NCBI GenBank assembly: GCA_026929865.2
Contig: CM049417.1
Location: 20,074,001-20,138,000 of the forward strand
Length of the DNA: 64,000 nucleotides
DNA from: Hyperoplus lanceolatus
Taxonomy: Eukaryota; Chordata; Actinopteri; Uranoscopiformes; Ammodytidae
Reading direction: 5' to 3'
Both the position numbers and the translations under genes were made by a program. The notes beneath the pieces are model-generated. The model saw only the letters and a program-made list of their open reading frames with translations, was not told the origin of the DNA and searched no databases. The number at the start of each line of letters is the position of its first letter. Position 1 is the stretch's first letter. Shown in pieces: positions 57,640 through 64,000 of this stretch.

Positions 57640-60600
57640 TAGCACAGAGCTTGAGAAAACAGTGCTAAGTCTTCAAAACAGAAAATAAATAAATAAAAAC
57701 ACAAGCAACAGTGAATGCAGAGGTTGTATAATATATTTTCTTAACTTTCTGACACACACACACACACACACTAAATCTACCTTGCCTACATAAGATGTGT
57801 GTATCTAGCCTCGCTTCCACACACACGTACTGCAGACACACAGACGCACCCCTGCTCTTCCAGTACAGGGAGAGCGAGCCATCGATCCAGCCATTTAAAT
57901 TTCAGCAGACATTGAATTATACATATCTATTTTTTTAGTGTTTTTACCAAATTGCGTCGAAACATCATTGCACCAATATTCATTAGGACTCAAATTAATC
58001 AGAGGTGGATGGCAGCCGATAGTCTGATGGACAGAGGGGGAGGGGGATTGTTTTCGTCGATTCAATTATTCAAAGAATTCTTATAGGGGCTCACTCCAAT
58101 ATGTCTAAGTCGTGGTATGAATGAGATTTCGAAGAGAAACCTTCACCTCGATCAAGAAAGAGGCAGATGCAAACATGGACGCCCACGCACTACCCGCGCA
58201 CACAATGGCAATCAATCACGACCTGCGTGTTGAACTGTGCTATGTTAAACCACTTGTGCTTTTATGAGCTGCTATGGACCAGCTTTAATTATGAGACAAA
58301 GCAACCCTTCTCTTGTTCTCCACCGTTCTGAAAACCTGTGTTCAAAAACCCCCAGTGAGATTTATATCCCCTTATGACATCATAAGGGCAGAAGCCATAA
58401 CTGGCAGGTAGCAGAGCAGACTGGGGATTTTTTTTGAAAGGTGGGTCTTAAAGAGAAAGCGCCTAAAACAGAGCGTTTCAGACAGAGGTTGAAAAGAGGA
58501 GATTCAGCAATGGCACTGATAGATAAAAAAGTGTTTTTTGAACACTACACCATCAATACAGTTTATTGTAGAGACACTTATTACAATGTTGAACCTAAAA
58601 TGGAGAATAATAGTAACCTTTAACCCATCTTGTTTGATGCATTTCAGTTCATTGTATATCACTTTGTTGTACACGTTCTACAACTTTAGTTCTGTTGTTG
58701 TCTTATTCTGTATCTATTCATTACACATGGGGAATCTGCCAAACATTTTTGCAAAACCTGCCAGCTAAATATGTTACAAATATTAAAAGAATTCAGGCCG
58801 TAGTGGGTGAGAGAAATGTAGGTGTTGCTTCGTGAGGTTTACCGCAACTGATGTAACCTTGGATGGAGGCAGGCATGTCTTCCCACTGACTGTGGGTAGT
58901 GATGTGCCAGCATGCACCCAAGTTAAAAAAAACAAGTTTTGAAAGGTTAGGATACATCTTTAGGTTTAAAACTACACAATAGGTTGTGTAGATATGTCTT
59001 ATTTTTTCAAATTTTACTACATAGAACTCAAATCAACTTTTGTTTGATGGATTGTACTTTAACCTTTTAAGAAATTTAAATGACAGGTTCAGATAATAGT
59101 TCTTTTGTATCCCTTTGCTATCATTCAGCAAGGAAACAACATACCTGGAAAATCACAGAGGGATTTTATCATAATATTATGGCCTCAAATTTAGAAGATA
59201 CCTAAGTTTGGCTAAATAAACTTACCAAAATCTCATTTGTTTTGGCTGAACTTCAGAATACTTTTTTTTTTTACATGAAATATATTTTTTTACAGTGTAT
59301 ACGTGGCACTGGTGGGGGTTTATTACAGCCAGCGTAGAGAGGAGTAATGGTTAAAGACACACTCTTGATTCTTTTGTTGAAATGCCTCAAATCAATGTGT
59401 GTGTGTTTGGGCTTACCTGGCTAGAATTCTGTAGTGACAGTGTTTGGAACAAAGGCAGTAGTAGTAGAACCATGTTGCTTCCAAACCTCTCAGACAGGGG
59501 GATCAAAGTGGATGGATGGGTCGAGAAAAAGCTGCTACTTGAACAGGCAGAGCGTTGTTGGTTTCCTTCTGGCAGTTGATGCTAATTACATTTGTACCAT
59601 GACCTGGATATGTCTCTCTCTTCCTCCACCTGAACAAAGTGCATTTACTTTTATATAATTGCATCCAATCCTTGCGCAAATGTAAAAAAAAAAATAAATA
59701 AAAAAACTATGATATTTCCTTACCTTAAAGGTGCTCTGAGGAACTTTCATTTTCTGTTAATCCTTGCAACTCCTTTGGACAATAGGGGCATTCCTTACAC
59801 TTATGATCTTGTCAGCTGTTTCAGAAATATGTGGAAGTTACTCGTGGCTACTTTAAGTGAGTCTGTGTAATTGTTAGGTAACAGCACACAACTGGACTAC
59901 AAATACTGCTAATTGTTAACAACAGGATAATGCTAAAAATACAAGTGTTAACAACAACCAGTTCATTAAAGGTGTAGCAGAAAAACCTCTGAGCGTATCA
60001 ATTTGAGCAATGATATGTGTTATAGCATACTATTTAGCCTTTATGTATTAGATTTCAAAAGGTTGATATTGCCTCACTTTAACTGAATGGTTTTCATTCA
60101 TATTAGAAAAACTAAGACAACCATACAGGGGCATGTCAGAAGGGTTATTCGCATCATACAGACAGTCAACTGTGACAGCTTTAGACAATGCCATCAAATT
60201 GGAATGGGAAATGGATTTTTAGAAAATGCTCTTGTGTGTCATTTTGAAAGGCAATGACATGCCATTTTTGTTGTTTCATTTGAAGCACCTGTTGTTTAGC
60301 AATGTCTTGCCACCTTCTCGTTTGCCGCTATGTCCCCTATATGATAAGCCTCTCACTTTAAGTCCCTACTTTCACCAGCACTTAAACAGCCCACTTCCCT
60401 GAGCCAAGTGCACATCCATACAGCTGAGGACTATTTAGTTGTAGAAGCACTATAAGCACGGCTCCATACGTAAGTGTCAGCACTGTAGGAGGAGATCATT
60501 CTCAGGCTTTGCTAGCATGGCTAAACAGGGAAAATGGCTGCTACATTATTGGATTTACTTTGCAACAACAACAACTGTCCCCATAAGCTTTATTTTTCCT

Positions 60601-63300
60601 GAACAGCATACACATATGTTTGGCAGGGGGCTTTCCTTTACAACAGCATGGCGCGTGGCTGTACAGAGGTTTTATGGCGCCGTGCATCACTTTACGGCGT
60701 TGGGTTATGCCGGCGTCTCAGGTGCTTAACTCTCTGTAATTTAGCAGATCCAGTGTGACAGCAGCTGGAAATGTAGCATTAGCAATGTTACACACATGAA
60801 TGCACATATTACATTATCCATTCAAGTGAAATGTTGTGGCGTTTACAAGGAAAATAGGCTTCGGAATGAGTTTGTCGTTAAACAAATGGCTTGGCTCGGA
60901 AAGCATGTTTGTCACATTTCCCTCTGCATATTTCAATTCATTAACATGTTATAGTGTTTACCGTGTGGCACACTTGAAAGCAATTTACAAAAACTAGGAA
61001 AAAAACAGCTTACTATTTTCAGCCTGGTCTAGATTTTATGATTGAATATATTTTATTCATGATCTTTGACATCTTTTCATTGGACATCAGAATATTGTGT
61101 AAACAAGCATTTGAATTTTTTAAAGGTGCAATTGTGGAGTTGTGTGGCCTTTTTAAAATGTGGAATCCGGAGAATGCTTGTTGTCAAAATCACTTTGTCA
61201 AAATTAGTGAATGTATCCTCATAATCCGCTTCCTGTACATACTGTATACACGCTGGGAAAAATGTGGGTGTCAATACACAGCCTAGGCTCGTTAAATGGG
61301 CATGTTGCTAGCTATGGTGTGCCCACTTGGTTTACATACCATTTGTTTAGATACCAGTTACAGAGCTTAGGCTGTATATTAACACCAGATTTGTTTTAGT
61401 GCACACACAGTACGGACACGTAGCAAATTGTGAGGAGATATTAACTGATTTTAGGCAAAAAAGTGAATTTGAAAACAAGCGTTCAAGAATCACTGACTCC
61501 ACCTTTAAGTCGATATGGTAAACCTGTTTGCATATTTGCCAGTACATCCAGCAGATACTTGTTTTCTAGCCACATAGCTAGCTGCTAGCTGTGCCTGTTG
61601 GGCCAATCGGTGCTGTGCAGGTAGAGGATAGTTGCTTCTGCCTGCTTGCTGCTGCTGTTAAAGCAGCTGAATGCTGATTGGAGCTGTGCGAGGGAACCAA
61701 AAAACAATACAGTGGTGTGCCAGACAATCCAATCAATGAATGAGCTGCGAGACGCTATAAAGCTCGGTGGAGCTGACAGCAACAGGACAGTCGGGCGAAA
61801 ATCCTCCGTGGGTTTGTCTTTTAGAGAAACCTATTTAATTGTGCATTTATTTTAGTGTTCATGTGATCAACACACTATACAAATATTGATTGTGGCAGTA
61901 CTAAATCAGCATCTAAAACAGGCATCATAGCTTCTTTTTTATCTATATAGATTGGATTGATGTTTTGATGTTTTTGTATCATGAAGAATGCTTGTGTGTG
62001 TGTGTGTGTGTTTTATGTGTGTGTATTTGCTTGTGTGGGTGTTGAATATGGCCTCACACAGTTTTATTTTTGCAGTTTGGAAGAGGCAATCTGAAAATTA
62101 ATACAATTCTTTGAATTCCTGGAAGGAGGCTTTATGTTTGAACTGAGAGAGGATTTTTTTTCTCCCGCTGACGGCAGCGACGTTATCTATGTCTGGAGGA
62201 CATTTCAGTTCAGAAGTGGGCATGCAGAAATCCCCCTTAGCAACGGAGTTAAGGAACAAATCCGTGCCCTGATCCAATTACAGTAAAATGGTGGACTGGC
62301 AATAAAAGAATAAAAGGTGGTTTAAATGCCGCTGATGGGGAAATTCTATGAGCATAACATCTGACAAGTCGCATTGCTCGCGGTTAGCTGAATTCTCATT
62401 AAGCTATTGTTGGGTCGGAGCTTATTCCGCTATACTTACAGCTTTTTACAAACGTTCCTTATAATGACAGGTATTGGAATTTGAAATAGTTCTCCATTCC
62501 TTACAGTTTGTTTTGGACTTGGAAGTTCACTTTTTTTATTTATTCAATTTTCCAAAAGGGAGCTGCTCTATTATTCATGCAGTTTAGAGATGTTTTCTAT
62601 TGCTTTCATGCTTCTCTGCCTTTTCATTATGCCAACCAAACTATTTCGTAGGGTCTAACTCGGCTCCATTACCATGTTTTTTGAACTGCTTTTACCATTT
62701 CAGTAGAAAGACTTACAAAGCTGTTTTATACTTTCAAGGATATACACTGTGTTGTACGGATTACTTCAACAGAAGACCATGTGAATCTGATACAGTTCTA
62801 TTAGTGTGTTGACATCTTACAGTGTATTTTCCCTGTATTGTTTGCTGCTAATGTGGACACACTTGTATTTCGAAAGCTCCCGTATTTATTTAATGCAGTG
62901 GAGATGGCGGGGTAGCATATTGCACGGCACTTAAGGAATAGGCCTTGAAGCTACCTGGTTTTATGTTAGTGTAATGGCAGGCAGCTTTGCGGTGAGTGCA
63001 TGCCATACCTGGAGAAACCATTTGCATAGTGTGGGGGGGGGGGGGATAATGATGCCTCTTTTTCAAACGCAAAAGCGGCGGTTCATGAGTTCAAGGTGTT
63101 TCTCGGAGAGAAAACAAGTGCACAAAAAAAACAAGTGCACTTTTACCCAGGCCTGTGAGTGTGTTGGCTCCCGCTCATTAGTGGAGCACTGCAGGTGATT
63201 GATTGGATGATTACTTGTTATTGTTTGATTGTAATTGGGAGGATCAAAATGATGCACAAGGCTAGATAGGTTTGAGTGAGAGGTTGGATGCAGCTGGAGA
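57640..63300. other. Intergenic stretch with possible conserved blocks
   Basis: Apart from the MITE at 61120-61507, nothing coding was found. 57880-58130 and 62050-62560 are AT-rich, repeat-free and rich in ATTAA/TAATTA words, the texture of vertebrate enhancers. A diverged repeat (GGTGCTCTGAGGAACTTTCA) starts near 59728, a (TG)n lies at 61992-62008, and a G run at 63033-63046. Confidence 0.3.
61120..61507. mobile_element. MITE, TTAAAGGTGGAGTCAG family (copy 6)
   Basis: Internal words GGAGAATGCTTGTTGTCAAA, CAGCCTAGGC and right end ATCACTGACTCCACCTTTAA. The left end carries an extra ~30 bases. Intergenic. Confidence 0.78.
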
Positions 63301-63306
63301 GCAGCA

Positions 63307-64000
63307 GGGGCCTGTTTCAGGTAGCTGGTTTTGAGGCAACCCAGAGTTTGTTCGCTCTGAGTTGGTGGAAACTCTGGGTTTTCCGTTTCAGGTAGCAGGT
63401 TCAGCGCAACCGAGAGTCAGTTACTGCGGCAACATACACCGTGGGTCTAACCTGCTCGGTAGGTGGTTAGACCTACCCTGAGTTTGTTTTCACTTTACGC
63501 TGCAGCTCCGACTGAAGAAAGAGTGTCACTGTCACACGCGTCCCTGTACAGTTTGAAGCAAAATCACTCTATAGAAATCTCCATCGGGATGTTTTTATCA
63601 TTTCCTGATGATTTTACGTTTGACCGATCATTTATCTGATCAGTAGCCTTGTTCTCAGCCCTCGGTCCGTTCATATAGGCGGCCACCTTACACTTTGTGA
63701 CATGCTCTACATTCAGATTAGTAAACCTATTTGTATTGTATGTTTTTTAACGTCTGTGCCACTGAACAGATTTATGTCAGGTGGATTCATGTAACGCTGC
63801 GGCTGCACACGATCGTTGTAGTTCACTTGTGCGATCCTAAAGTCACTGACGAGCCTCGTTAAATAGCCTAATATGCATATAAAAATTATACAATAATTTA
63901 AACTGTGATCACTTGAGGAAAATGGATCTGGTAATAAATCAATCGGGCTCTTCAATGGAAACTGTCACCTAATGTGTCATTTCACTCCCCATTTAAAAGA
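63307..64000 (+). mobile_element. Harbinger-like transposon, left end (runs off right edge)
   Basis: Starts GGGGCCTGTTTCAGGTAGCT, with the subterminal repeats CGTTTCAGGTAGCAGGTT and AACTCTGGGT typical of fish Harbinger ends. The extent beyond about 63490 is uncertain and no transposase is visible before the edge. Confidence 0.65.

Overview
The window is vertebrate nuclear DNA, most likely from a ray-finned (teleost, percomorph-like) fish. Genes are interrupted by GT-AG introns, there are many CA/TG, AT and AAT microsatellites, and the non-coding DNA is packed with fish-type DNA transposons and MITEs, tRNA-derived SINEs and LINE tails. No bacterial, phage or CRISPR features were seen.

One host gene is clearly readable. 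It lies on the minus strand and is the 5' part of mpdz (MUPP1, multiple PDZ domain protein). I followed 25 coding exons from the start codon at 37060 down to 3161. Every junction is GT-AG and every phase agrees, giving 3765 coding bases, or exactly 1255 codons. In order they encode the L27 domain, PDZ1-PDZ7 and the linkers. The remaining PDZ domains (8-13 in the human protein) must lie beyond the left edge. A GC-rich block at about 39.6-40.2 kb carries a TATA-like box and a good splice donor, and is the likely promoter and non-coding first exon. The start codon sits in a short exon at 37045-37125 and not at the first ATG of the L27 exon.

Layout. 1-0.65 kb: transposon copy cut by the window edge. 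3.1-31.3 kb: mpdz exons 3-26; the introns hold MITEs, a tRNA-SINE and microsatellites, three of them directly beside splice sites. 31.6-33.1 kb: a second, inverted copy of the edge transposon, holding a nested piggyBac derivative. 33.5-40.2 kb: interspersed repeats, a roughly 0.9 kb TIR element, mpdz exon 2 and the putative promoter. 42.5-44.2 kb: a Tc1-like transposon with inactivating changes and a strange C-depleted right end after a 32-base G run. 44.3-48.5 kb: a piggyBac element with a decayed transposase, an internal array of ~384 bp repeats and an insertion-rich intron. 48.5-64 kb: intergenic DNA with further MITEs, SINE/LINE tails, one short coding-looking segment (51.9-52.2 kb), several unique-looking blocks that may be conserved regulatory DNA, and the left end of a Harbinger-like element at the right edge.

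I found no convincing new multi-gene system. The most useful observations are the fully phased mpdz model with its separate start exon, the near-identical inverted transposon pair that brackets most of the mpdz exons, microsatellites abutting splice sites, the C-depleted Tc1 end (probable sequence error), and the composite piggyBac. All coordinates were read by eye and may be off by a base or two at repeat boundaries.
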